Made by a program: the position numbers and the translations under genes. A DNA stretch of 39,664 bases from CAZNHL01 sp964572965 (GTDB taxonomy: Bacteria; Bacteroidota; Bacteroidia; Cytophagales; UBA9547): the NCBI GenBank assembly GCA_964572965.1, contig CAZNHL010000042.1, positions 1 to 39,664 of the forward strand, written 5' to 3'. The notes below the pieces were generated by a model. It made no database searches. It was not told the origin of the DNA and saw only the letters and a program-made list of their open reading frames with translations. This document shows, one piece after another, positions 1 to 7,185 of this stretch (positions are counted from its first letter, which is position 1; each line of letters starts with the position of its first letter).

Positions 1-264
1 TGCTTTAGGGTCTATCGCCGAAAGCAGATCCATGACAGTGGCTGCCATGGCACTTCCCATACCAAAATTGATAATTGTGATGTTATTGGCAGTTGCGGTT
101 TGCATAGGTTTGTTTTTGCCGTTTATTTCAACGCCAAAACGTTCAGCAAACATATCTACATAGTTCATGAAGTTAGTAAGCAAGATATACTCTCCAAACT
201 CTTCTAAAGGTGTACCGGTGTAACGAGGTAACCAGTCTTTTACTATTTCTTCTTTGGTCTTCAT
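1..264 (-). CDS. amn: AMP nucleosidase, N-terminal part (runs off the left edge)
   Basis: Only the first 88 residues are present, starting at the ATG whose complement is 262-264 and leaving the window at base 1. The protein opens MKTKEEIVKDWLPRYTG and contains NFMNYVDMFAERFGVEI and NNITIINFGMGSAMAATVMD, which match my memory of the short Bacteroidota form of AMP nucleosidase. That enzyme cleaves AMP to adenine and ribose 5-phosphate in the cytoplasm and feeds purine salvage. A purine-rich GGAGGGG stands just before the ATG, a Shine-Dalgarno-like sequence that is not usual in this phylum. It is divergent from the HsdR_N gene at 340 with 75 bp between them. The catalytic region is outside the window, so activity cannot be judged. 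Confidence 0.8.
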   Translation of the reverse strand, partial: MKTKEEIVKDWLPRYTGTPLEEFGEYILLTNFMNYVDMFAERFGVEINGKNKPMQTATANNITIINFGMGSAMAATVMDLLSAIDPKA

Positions 265-303
265 ATCCCCTCCGTTTTCAAAAAATAAAAATAATTAAAA
301 TAC

Positions 304-335
304 TTGTCCGCTTCTTACGGATATAATTAAATTTG
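304..335 (+). promoter_or_regulatory. Bacteroidota-type promoter for the HsdR_N gene
   Basis: A TTG at 304-306 and TAAATTTG at 328-335 are separated by 21 bases and fit the Bacteroidota sigma-A pattern TTTG-N19..21-TAnnTTTG. The start codon at 340 lies only 4 bases after the -7 element, so transcription should begin at or just inside the ATG. Prediction by pattern only. Confidence 0.5.
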
Positions 336-339
336 GACT

Positions 340-783
340 ATGTTTTTACCCTTAAATCTGCCACAATTCGAAATAAAAATAATCCAAAGAGAAGGTAAGG
401 TTTATGTCTTTGATGAATTCCGTAAGAAAAACATTCTGCTTACTCCTGAAGAATGGGTAAGACAACACTTTTTGCATTACCTGGTAAATCACCTGGATTA
501 CCCTAAACCACTTATTAAAACTGAAGGAGGTATTCTGTATAACAGACTAGCCAAGCGCTCAGATATTTTGGTGTATGATCGTCAGGGCGAACCATTTTTG
601 CTAATTGAGTGCAAAGCTCCGGATGTTAAACTGGATCAGAAAGTAGTTTTTCAGGCATCAACTTATAACCAGACAATTAAAGCCCCTTACCTGGCTGTTA
701 CAAATGGGATAAATCACTTTGTCTTTCAATTAGATGCTGTTTCTAAACAAATGACTCAGATGGCATCATTCCCATTGTTTTAG
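340..783 (+). CDS. HsdR_N-type solo PD-(D/E)xK nuclease-fold protein
   Basis: A 147-residue protein that resembles the N-terminal domain of type I restriction R subunits (HSDR_N_2 family). The PD-(D/E)xK core is visible: D75 in SDILVYD, then E90 and K92 in LLIECKAP, with Q105 and Y109 (QASTYNQ) as in the QxxxY motif that follows the core in HsdR nucleases. E38 in the PEEW helix may be the upstream acidic residue. No helicase domain follows, and no hsdM or hsdS lies nearby, so it is not part of a complete restriction system here. Such solo domains occur widely in Bacteroidota; their role is unknown to me. It converges on ald with 7 bp between the stops and no visible terminator. Confidence 0.75.
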   Translation: MFLPLNLPQFEIKIIQREGKVYVFDEFRKKNILLTPEEWVRQHFLHYLVNHLDYPKPLIKTEGGILYNRLAKRSDILVYDRQGEPFLLIECKAPDVKLDQKVVFQASTYNQTIKAPYLAVTNGINHFVFQLDAVSKQMTQMASFPLF

Positions 784-790
784 GAAATCA

Positions 791-1894
791 TTAATTCCAT
801 TCTTCCCAGGCTAAGTCAAAAGCTTTTGCTACAGCTTCATTGGTAATTTTCTTGTCGGCAATATTTAATCCTTCTTTTAATGCCTTATTTTTATGGCAAG
901 CTTCTTTCCAGCCCATACCTGCTATTTGTAAAATATAAGGCAATGTTGCATTTGTCAATGCAATAGTAGAGGAATAGGGTACAGCTCCCGGCATATTTGC
1001 CACGCAATAATGTAATATACCGTCTATATCAAATGTGGGTTTTTCGTGTGTAGTTGCTTTGGTACTCTCGAAGCAACCACCTTGATCCACAGCTACATCT
1101 ACCAATACTGTTCCTTTTTGCATGTTCTTTAACATTGCTTTGGAAATGAGTTTAGGAGCTTTAGCGCCTGGAATTAATACTGAGCCAATAATTACATCAG
1201 CATCGGCAATATGTTGTTCGATATTATATTGGTTAGAATAAATGGTCTTAATATTTTTAGGCATAACATCTTCTAAATAACGCAAACGATTTAGGTTGAC
1301 ATCAAATATCAGCACATCAGCACCTAAGCCTGCTGCCAGTTTCGCGGCTTGTGTACCTACTACACCTGCGCCTAATACCAACACCTTTGCTGGCAATACG
1401 CCTGGCACACCGCCCATCAGCTTTCCTTTGCCGCCTAAGTGTTTTTCAAGGTATTTAGCTCCTTCGTGCGCTGCCATACGTCCGGCAATTTCAGACATAG
1501 GTGTCAAAAGGGGTAAGGAGTTGTCTGGCAGCTTTACGGTCTCATAAGCAATACAAGTAGCCCCTGATGTTCTCATTGCCTTGGTTAAAGTTTCTGATGA
1601 CGCAAAATGAAAATAAGTAAAAACAGTATGATGGGCTTTGATTAGTTTGTATTCCTGTTCTAAAGGTTCCTTTACTTTAATGATCAAATCTGCTTTTTCA
1701 AAAACTGTTTCTGCCTTTTCTACGATTTCTGCTCCTGCTTTTATGAAAAGTTCATCGCTGAAACCAGATCCCTCACCCGCACTTTTTTCTATGAATACTT
1801 TATGCCCGTTTTTAACAAGTTCACTTACACCTGCCGGAACAATGGCAACACGGTTTTCAAAGGATTTTATCTCTTTTGGGATTCCAATTTTCAT
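791..1894 (-). CDS. ald: Alanine dehydrogenase
   Basis: A 367-residue, full-length NAD-dependent L-alanine dehydrogenase, which interconverts alanine with pyruvate and ammonia in the cytoplasm. The opening MKIGIPKEIKSFENRVAIVP is the family signature. The substrate and catalytic residues fall at the positions known for the family: R15, K75 (IIKVKEP), H96 (TYFHFAS) and D270 (VDVAVD). The NAD-binding loop GAGVVG lies at 175-180, followed by the beta strand ending in D198. The C-terminal MPGAVPYSSTIALTNATLPY block is intact. It is separated from the upstream DUF1573 gene by a hairpin terminator at 1936-1971, so it probably has its own promoter between 1895 and 1935, although I found no TAnnTTTG match there. 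Confidence 0.95.
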   Translation of the reverse strand: MKIGIPKEIKSFENRVAIVPAGVSELVKNGHKVFIEKSAGEGSGFSDELFIKAGAEIVEKAETVFEKADLIIKVKEPLEQEYKLIKAHHTVFTYFHFASSETLTKAMRTSGATCIAYETVKLPDNSLPLLTPMSEIAGRMAAHEGAKYLEKHLGGKGKLMGGVPGVLPAKVLVLGAGVVGTQAAKLAAGLGADVLIFDVNLNRLRYLEDVMPKNIKTIYSNQYNIEQHIADADVIIGSVLIPGAKAPKLISKAMLKNMQKGTVLVDVAVDQGGCFESTKATTHEKPTFDIDGILHYCVANMPGAVPYSSTIALTNATLPYILQIAGMGWKEACHKNKALKEGLNIADKKITNEAVAKAFDLAWEEWN

Positions 1895-1935
1895 AGGCTT
1901 AAAAATTATTTTTGAACTAGTACGAATATTAATAA

Positions 1936-1971
1936 AAAAAGGGTCAACAACCGTAGTTATTGACCCTTTTT
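1936..1971. terminator. Hairpin terminator after the DUF1573 gene
   Basis: GGGTCAA (1941-1947) pairs with TTGACCC (1960-1966), and an inner AAC/GTT extends the stem after one mismatch. It is flanked by A and T tracts on both sides, so it could work in either direction. On the minus strand it lies just past the DUF1573 stop and before ald. Confidence 0.75.
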
Positions 1972-1991
1972 TATATTAATCGAAGCAAATG

Positions 1992-2765
1992 TTACTTGAA
2001 CGGATTCGCTTGTTTTTCTTCTTTAACAATGTTTGAAGGAGCAAGCGACTCAACTACATTAGCGCTCAAAGTGAGTTTTGGACTTTCTTTTGTGACGTCA
2101 TTCGAGCTGATTGTTGCGATGTCACTCACTTGGCCAGGGTTTCGTGCCGTATAAGCAATTTCAAGAGTACCGCTTTCTCCGGCTTTGAATGATTCCTGAG
2201 ATGAAACGAAAGCTACACAATAACATCCTGCCTGAACGTTACTGATTTTAAGTTCTCCTTTTCCAGTGTTCGTTACCTTGAATTTATACTTTACAGTTTG
2301 GTTCTTTTCTACTTTACCGAAATTATGTGCTACTTTTTCAAGTTTCAGAACAGGAGACTCTTTGATCTCTTCCGGAGTTGCTGCTTTAGCGCTAACAGGT
2401 ATTACAACACCTTTGATGTAGAGCATTTTGGTTCCTTCATTAGCGTTTGAAGTTACTGTAATGCTTTTGTTAAACGCGCCCGGGCGCCCTTGAGAATTAT
2501 ATGACGCTTTGATTATCCCTTTTCCTTTTGGAGGTATCGGTTCTTTTGTCCATTCCGGTGTAGTACAGCCACAAGATGCTTGTACATTAGAAATTATAAT
2601 TGGAACGGAACCACTATTTTGAAATTCGAAAGCGTAAGTTGCCTGTTCTCCTTCTGTAACTGTTCCAAAATCGTGGCTCTCAGTATTGAATTTGAAGTTC
2701 CCTTGTGCAAAAGCCTGAACTGCCATCAGTGCCATGCCGAAAAATAATGATGTTACTTTTTTCAT
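1992..2765 (-). CDS. Secreted DUF1573 protein with two Ig-like domains
   Basis: A 257-residue exported protein. Residues 1-20 form a signal peptide ending AFAQG. Two DUF1573 (ASH/Ig-like beta-sandwich) units follow. The first runs at roughly 25-118, with SHDFGTVTEGE and QASCGCTTPEW. The second runs at about 140-238, with AHNFGKVEKNQ and QAGCYCVAFVS. Each carries the paired-cysteine SCGC or GCYC motif typical of the family. Such proteins are abundant in Bacteroidota envelopes, but their role is not established. Here there is no PorP or lipoprotein partner. The stop is followed by a hairpin terminator, and a well-formed promoter lies upstream, so this looks like a single-gene transcript. Confidence 0.85.
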   Translation of the reverse strand: MKKVTSLFFGMALMAVQAFAQGNFKFNTESHDFGTVTEGEQATYAFEFQNSGSVPIIISNVQASCGCTTPEWTKEPIPPKGKGIIKASYNSQGRPGAFNKSITVTSNANEGTKMLYIKGVVIPVSAKAATPEEIKESPVLKLEKVAHNFGKVEKNQTVKYKFKVTNTGKGELKISNVQAGCYCVAFVSSQESFKAGESGTLEIAYTARNPGQVSDIATISSNDVTKESPKLTLSANVVESLAPSNIVKEEKQANPFK

Positions 2766-2789
2766 GTTTTTAAAGTATCAGAGTTATTA

Positions 2790-2820
2790 CAAATCTAATT
2801 TAAACTGGACATTTAGCAAA
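2790..2820 (-). promoter_or_regulatory. Bacteroidota-type promoter for the DUF1573 gene
   Basis: On the minus strand TTTG (2820-2817) and TAGATTTG (2797-2790) are separated by exactly 19 bases, a full match to TTTG-N19-TAnnTTTG. The ATG at 2765 is about 25 bases downstream, giving a short leader. Confidence 0.7.
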
Positions 2821-2983
2821 GAAGAATTTTTACTGATGTTATAACGCAAATTATGTTCCATTAATTGGTTAGATCCCCAAAAAATAAAGAATAAGTTTTA
2901 GGATGCAATTTAATTGGCCAGTTTGTTTCTTTGATAGTTTGTAAAAGTATGAACCCTTAAATTCCTTCTCACGTTATTTTTAT

Positions 2984-2991
2984 TAACTTTG
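2984..2991 (+). promoter_or_regulatory. -7 promoter element for the E1 dehydrogenase gene
   Basis: TAACTTTG matches TAnnTTTG and ends 20 bases before the ATG at 3012. No convincing -33 TTTG is seen at the right distance, so only the -7 half is supported. Confidence 0.5.
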
Positions 2992-3011
2992 ACTTTAATA
3001 AACTGTGGTGA

Positions 3012-5420
3012 ATGGTGAATCTAATGGTATCAAACGGAGCAGGCGTTTTTGCAAAGGAAGATGTACTGAATGATTATCGTATAGCGGTTCTTAGCCGTGA
3101 AGCGAGTCTTTTAGGTCGCAAGGAAGTATTTATGGGTAAGGCCAAGTTTGGTATTTTCGGGGATGGTAAAGAGGTTCCTCAAATTGCTATGGCTAAAGCA
3201 TTTAGAAACGGCGATTATCGCTCAGGTTATTACCGTGATCAGACTTTTATGTTTGCTGTGGGAGAGTTAACGGTTGAGCAGTTTTTTGCGCAGTTGTATG
3301 CCCATGCAGACTTGGAACATGAGCCTTTTACCGGAGGGCGTTTAATGAACGTTCACTTTGCAACAAGAAATTTAAATCCTGATGGTTCATGGAAAAAACT
3401 GACAGAGTTGAAAAACTCAACAGCTGACGTTTCATGTACCGCCGCCCAAATGCCTCGCTTATTAGGTTTGGCTTTTGCTTCTAAATTATATCGTCAGAAT
3501 GAAGAGTTACAGGATATGACCGGATTTTCCATTAAGGGAAATGAAGTTGCATTCGGAACTATAGGTGATGCCTCAACTTCTGAAGGTTGTTTTTTTGAAG
3601 CAATTAATGCTGCAGGTGTTTTGCAGGTACCAATGCTGGTCTCAATCTGGGACGATGCTTACGGTATTTCTGTTCCTAAAGAATACCAAACAACAAAAGG
3701 AGATATTTCTGTAGTGCTGGAAGGTTTCAGGAAAACCGATACAGAAGACGGTTTTCAGATATATAGAATCAATGGCTGGGATTATGAAAGTTGTATAAAT
3801 ACTTATGCAGAAGCTTCCCGCATTTGCCGTGAAGATCATGTGCCTGCAATTTTACACGTACTTGAAGTAACACAACCGCAAGGGCATTCTACTTCAGGTT
3901 CTCATGAAAGATATAAGTCGAAGGAACGTCTTGCATGGGAAAAGGAGTTTGATTGTAATAAGAAGATGCGGGAATGGGTTCTGCAGAATGGCTTTGCCAC
4001 TGATGAAGAACTAAAAGCAATGGAAGCTGAAATTGTTGTATTAGTTCGTGAGGCTAAAAACCGGGCCTGGTCAGCTTATAAAGAGTGGCTGAAAGGCGAT
4101 CATGATACGGCACTGCAATATATCGCAGCAGCAATTAATACATCTCCTAATCGAGAAGCTTTACAGAAGGTTCATGATGAACTGGCAAAAGCTATTAATC
4201 CGGTGCGCAGAGAAGCTGTAAAAGCTGTTCGAAAAGCGCTCCGCTATCTGGCTCATGAAAACTCAAGGGAAAAGCAACAGCTCGTTGGCTGGCTTGAGCG
4301 TGTAATGCAGGAATGTGAAGTACGGTATAGCTCTCATTTATACAGTGAATCTGCCGAATCTGCGTTAAAAGTTGAAGAAGTTAAAGCAGTTTATAATGCA
4401 GATAGCCCTTTTCTGGATGGAAGAGAAGTGTTAGGGTCTTGCTTTGATGCCGCTTTGGTACGCGATAAACGTGTAATTGCTTTTGGCGAAGATGTTGGGA
4501 ATATTGGTGATGTAAATCAGGCTTTTGCCGGTTTACAGGAAAAGCATGGTACGTTACGTGTATTTGATACCGGTATTCGGGAAACTACAATTATAGGACA
4601 AGGAATCGGAGCTGCTTTAAGGGGGCTTCGCCCGATTGCCGAGATACAATACCTGGATTATATCTATTATGCGATTCAGATATTGGCGGATGACCTGTCG
4701 TGTCTGCACTATAGAACAAACGGAGGGCAGAAAGCGCCGTTGATTATTCGTTCACGTGGACATAGACTTGAAGGTGTATGGCACTCCGGGTCTCCAATGG
4801 GAATGATTATTAATGCTGTAAGAGGTATTTATGTGCTTGTGCCACGCGATATGACTCAGGCTGCCGGTATGTACAATACAATGCTGAAATCAGACGATTG
4901 TGCGATCATTGTAGAGTGTTTGAATGGTTATCGCCTGAAGGAGCAACTTCCGGTTAATATTGGTGAGTTTACAGTGTCTCTCGGTTATCCTGAAGTGCTG
5001 AAGTCAGGCACTGATCTGACAATTGTTACCTATGGTTCAATGTGTCGTATTGTAATGGAAGCCGCTCAGCAATTATTGGAGTTTGGTATTAATGTAGAAG
5101 TAGTAGATATACAAACACTGATTCCTTTTGATAGAGAGCATCGTATTGTTGAAAGCCTCAAGAGAACCAATCGTGTCATTTTTGCAGATGAAGATGTGTC
5201 AGGAGGAGCTTCTGCTTATATCATGCAAAAAGTATTGGAAGAGCAGAACGGATACCAATACCTGGACTCTAAACCTCGTACAGTTACTGCCAAAGACCAT
5301 CGCCCTGCTTATGCGGATGATGGAGATTATTTTTCTAAACCGAGCGCTGAAGATGTTTTCGAAGCTGCATATGGGCTGATGAATGAAGTAATGCCAGGTA
5401 AGTATCCTAAATTTTACTAG
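3012..5420 (+). CDS. 2-oxoacid dehydrogenase E1, fused alpha and beta subunits
   Basis: An 802-residue thiamine-diphosphate enzyme in which the E1 alpha subunit (about 20-390) and beta subunit (about 460-800) are one polypeptide. In the alpha half GDASTSEGCFFEAINAAG starts near residue 185 and carries the TPP/Mg site, followed by WDDAYGIS. The beta half begins GSCFDAALVRDKRVIAFGEDV and has the GIRETTIIGQGIGAALRGLRP and DEDVSGGASAYI blocks. The family decarboxylates pyruvate or branched-chain 2-oxoacids and transfers the acyl group to lipoyl-E2. The fused form is common in Bacteroidota and is usually annotated as branched-chain 2-oxoacid or pyruvate dehydrogenase; the substrate cannot be decided here. 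The likely E2 partner is at 32626-33987. Residues 390-450 form a charged linker. ATG 3024 is an alternative start. Confidence 0.9.
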   Translation: MVNLMVSNGAGVFAKEDVLNDYRIAVLSREASLLGRKEVFMGKAKFGIFGDGKEVPQIAMAKAFRNGDYRSGYYRDQTFMFAVGELTVEQFFAQLYAHADLEHEPFTGGRLMNVHFATRNLNPDGSWKKLTELKNSTADVSCTAAQMPRLLGLAFASKLYRQNEELQDMTGFSIKGNEVAFGTIGDASTSEGCFFEAINAAGVLQVPMLVSIWDDAYGISVPKEYQTTKGDISVVLEGFRKTDTEDGFQIYRINGWDYESCINTYAEASRICREDHVPAILHVLEVTQPQGHSTSGSHERYKSKERLAWEKEFDCNKKMREWVLQNGFATDEELKAMEAEIVVLVREAKNRAWSAYKEWLKGDHDTALQYIAAAINTSPNREALQKVHDELAKAINPVRREAVKAVRKALRYLAHENSREKQQLVGWLERVMQECEVRYSSHLYSESAESALKVEEVKAVYNADSPFLDGREVLGSCFDAALVRDKRVIAFGEDVGNIGDVNQAFAGLQEKHGTLRVFDTGIRETTIIGQGIGAALRGLRPIAEIQYLDYIYYAIQILADDLSCLHYRTNGGQKAPLIIRSRGHRLEGVWHSGSPMGMIINAVRGIYVLVPRDMTQAAGMYNTMLKSDDCAIIVECLNGYRLKEQLPVNIGEFTVSLGYPEVLKSGTDLTIVTYGSMCRIVMEAAQQLLEFGINVEVVDIQTLIPFDREHRIVESLKRTNRVIFADEDVSGGASAYIMQKVLEEQNGYQYLDSKPRTVTAKDHRPAYADDGDYFSKPSAEDVFEAAYGLMNEVMPGKYPKFY

Positions 5421-5485
5421 CAGACCTTTCTTTACTTGTTCAGGGATATATTTGCCTTGAGCATCGTAAAAAATGTACCAAATAT

Positions 5486-5532
5486 ATAATGGGTTATAAA
5501 CAGGCTTCTTTAACCTGTTTATAACCCATTAT
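5486..5532. terminator. Bidirectional terminator between convergent E1 and OmpA genes
   Basis: A perfect inverted repeat of about 19 bp (5486-5504 with 5514-5532, core TGGGTTATAAACAGG) has a 9-base loop. It lies between the E1 stop and the stop of the minus-strand OmpA gene and could serve both. The T tracts beside it are poor. Confidence 0.75.
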
Positions 5533-5542
5533 TATTGTTGTA

Positions 5543-6268
5543 TTATTCACTAATAACTTTTACCTCAGTTCTTCTGTTCAGCTGTCTGCCTTCCGGCGTT
5601 TCATTAGTAGATACTGGCGCTGTTTCTCCATACCCCTTGGCAATAAGTCTGTTTGAAGCAATTCCTTTACTTTCCAGATACTGTTTAGCAGAAACTGCTC
5701 TGCTTTGTGATAAACGCATGTTATTTTGGTCGTCGCCAACATTATCTGTATGACCTGCAATTTCGATGACCATTGTTGGTTTGTTTTTCATTTCAAACAC
5801 AAGTTTGTCCAAAGAAGGGTAGCTTTCTGGTTTTATGTTAGATTTACCTGTATCGAAATATACATTTTCAAGTTTATAAACTCTGATATACTTTGTGACT
5901 ACAGAAATCTGCAAACCTTGTTCTATTGTTAGTGGCGCGTCTTCAACAGGTATTGGCATTACGCCCATATCAAATACTTTTCCAAACTTCTCTATTTTAA
6001 TGGCATAATCTTTCCCTTCAGGAAGTAGGGTTTCAAAATGACCATCAATATCTGCAACGCCTTGTGTTTTATAGGTTTGGTCTGTGCTAAGTATTTTAAT
6101 TATAGCTCCTTGTTCAGGAACATTATTGAAATCAGTAACAGTAAATTTAGCATGAGCTTTGTCGTCTGTTGGGTGTAATTGTAATTTGGTAGAGGTAGTG
6201 TCTTGTGCTAAAACTGCTTGTACAGCAAGTAGCGTAAAAATGCCAGGCAAAATAAATAGTTTTTTCAT
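5543..6268 (-). CDS. OmpA-family peptidoglycan-binding envelope protein
   Basis: A 241-residue exported protein. I start it at the ATG at 6268 (MKKLFILPG), which gives a normal signal peptide ending AVLAQ; the longer reading frame would need a TTG at 6280. Residues around 30-100 resemble a carboxypeptidase-regulatory-like beta-sandwich (GVADIDGHFETLLPEG). The C-terminal OmpA domain spans about 130-241, with VYFDTGKSNIKPES, EIAGHTDNVGDD, RLSQSRA and GRQLNRRTEV. These include the Asp and Arg that bind diaminopimelate in the family. It should sit in the periplasm or outer membrane and anchor to the cell wall. No barrel partner is adjacent. It ends at the shared terminator with the E1 gene. Confidence 0.88.
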   Translation of the reverse strand: MKKLFILPGIFTLLAVQAVLAQDTTSTKLQLHPTDDKAHAKFTVTDFNNVPEQGAIIKILSTDQTYKTQGVADIDGHFETLLPEGKDYAIKIEKFGKVFDMGVMPIPVEDAPLTIEQGLQISVVTKYIRVYKLENVYFDTGKSNIKPESYPSLDKLVFEMKNKPTMVIEIAGHTDNVGDDQNNMRLSQSRAVSAKQYLESKGIASNRLIAKGYGETAPVSTNETPEGRQLNRRTEVKVISE

Positions 6269-6340
6269 AGGGTAAATCAATTTATCGAAGATAGAAATCT
6301 ATCTTAGTAAATCAAAAACTACCATTAATTATCATTTGTT

Positions 6341-6835
6341 TTGAAAATAGGACTGATTTCGGATACACATGGCTATTTAGACCTTCAGGTATTTAAACAT
6401 TTTGCGGATTGTGATGAAATATGGCATGCCGGTGACTTTGGAACTATAGAGGTTTCTGATCAATTAGCGGACTTTAAGCCATTGAGGGGCGTTTGGGGCA
6501 ATATTGATGATAAGGATTTACGACTGGTGCATCCCAAAGATCAACATTTCGAAATACAAGGGATAAAAATATGGATGACTCATATTGGTGGCTATCCGCC
6601 ATTGTATGTTCCTGCTGTGAAAAAAGAAATAGTGTTAAACCCGCCGGATATTTTTATTTGCGGACATTCTCATATATTAAAAGTAATGCCTGATAAAAAG
6701 TTGAATCTCTTGTATATTAATCCCGGGGCAGCCGGCAATCATGGTTTTCACCATATGCGTACATTGATCAAATTTGAGATCAACAATGGCAGGCCTGAGA
6801 ATATGGTAGTCATTGAATTAGGAAAAAGGGGATAA
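6341..6835 (+). CDS. YfcE/MJ0936-type metallophosphoesterase, TTG start
   Basis: A 164-residue cytoplasmic phosphodiesterase of the calcineurin-like fold. All metal-binding motifs are present: DTHG near residue 8, AGDFG near 31, GNID near 54, the THIGG block and GHSH near 108. Family members hydrolyse phosphodiesters; the natural substrate is generally unknown. The start must be TTG at 6341, because an in-frame stop lies at 6326-6328, no ATG or GTG precedes the conserved MKIGLISDTHG, and that sequence is the usual N-terminus. The last codons and stop are built into the left arm of the terminator hairpin. It runs convergently with the small gene at 6937-7080. Confidence 0.88.
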   Translation: MKIGLISDTHGYLDLQVFKHFADCDEIWHAGDFGTIEVSDQLADFKPLRGVWGNIDDKDLRLVHPKDQHFEIQGIKIWMTHIGGYPPLYVPAVKKEIVLNPPDIFICGHSHILKVMPDKKLNLLYINPGAAGNHGFHHMRTLIKFEINNGRPENMVVIELGKRG

Positions 6836-6859
6836 TAAAGCCTTATTATCCCCTTTTTT
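6823..6859 (+). terminator. Terminator overlapping the phosphoesterase stop codon
   Basis: GGGGATAATAA (6828-6838) pairs perfectly with TTATTATCCCC (6843-6853) around a 4-base loop, with an A tract before and six T after. The TAA stop at 6833-6835 lies inside the left arm. Confidence 0.9.
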
Positions 6860-6879
6860 AGAAGTATCTTCAAACAGAA

Positions 6880-6905
6880 AAGTCCTTGACTTTTGGCCAG
6901 GACTT
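6880..6905 (-). terminator. Probable terminator of the 47-aa gene
   Basis: AAGTCCT (6880-6886) pairs with AGGACTT (6899-6905) around a 12-base loop. On the minus strand the stem is followed by TTCTGTTT. It lies about 30 bases past the stop of the small gene at 6937. Confidence 0.5.
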
Positions 6906-6936
6906 CAATGTCTTTTTTAAAACGTGTTGCTTGTGA

Positions 6937-7080
6937 TTATTTACCGAATTGTTTTTTCAACTCTTCAATATCAACTTTTTTAATCACAGGTGTAGCAGTC
7001 AAAAGTTTGATAGACTGAATTCTCAATCTAGAAACAGTTTTATTAACACGGCCTTTTCTCTTAAGTCTAGTAACGCCCAT
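6937..7080 (-). CDS. Small conserved basic protein (MGVTRLKRKGR type)
   Basis: A 47-residue protein that is easy to miss because of its size. It reads MGVTRLKRKGRVNKTVSRL followed by a middle with IQSIKLLTATPVIKKVD and ends EELKKQFGK. It has many Lys and Arg residues, especially in the first 20, and looks like a small RNA- or ribosome-associated protein. I recall near-identical openings (MGVTRLKRK) in many Bacteroidota genomes as a short uncharacterised protein; that memory was not checked. It is divergent from hisS (105 bp between starts) and is followed by a small hairpin. A role in translation would fit the basic composition and the neighbour, but this is inference. Confidence 0.75.
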   Translation of the reverse strand: MGVTRLKRKGRVNKTVSRLRIQSIKLLTATPVIKKVDIEELKKQFGK

Positions 7081-7157
7081 AATTTTATTATTTTTAACAG
7101 GACTGCAAAATTAAGGCTTTTTGTGAATTATAAAAATAAAAGTACTAATCATTTTTG

Positions 7158-7165
7158 TAATTTTG
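7158..7165 (+). promoter_or_regulatory. -7 promoter element for hisS
   Basis: TAATTTTG matches TAnnTTTG and ends 20 bases before the ATG at 7186. No clear -33 element is seen at the standard spacing. Confidence 0.45.
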
Positions 7166-7185
7166 TGTGAGTAACAGAATTATTG

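Noticed and set aside
2922..2941. GTTTGTTTCTTTGATAGTTTG as a second promoter for the E1 gene
   Set aside because: TAGTTTG lacks one spacer base of TAnnTTTG, and the better match is at 2984-2991.
6269..6280. TTG start for the OmpA-domain protein
   Set aside because: The ATG at 6268 gives a normal Lys-Lys signal peptide.
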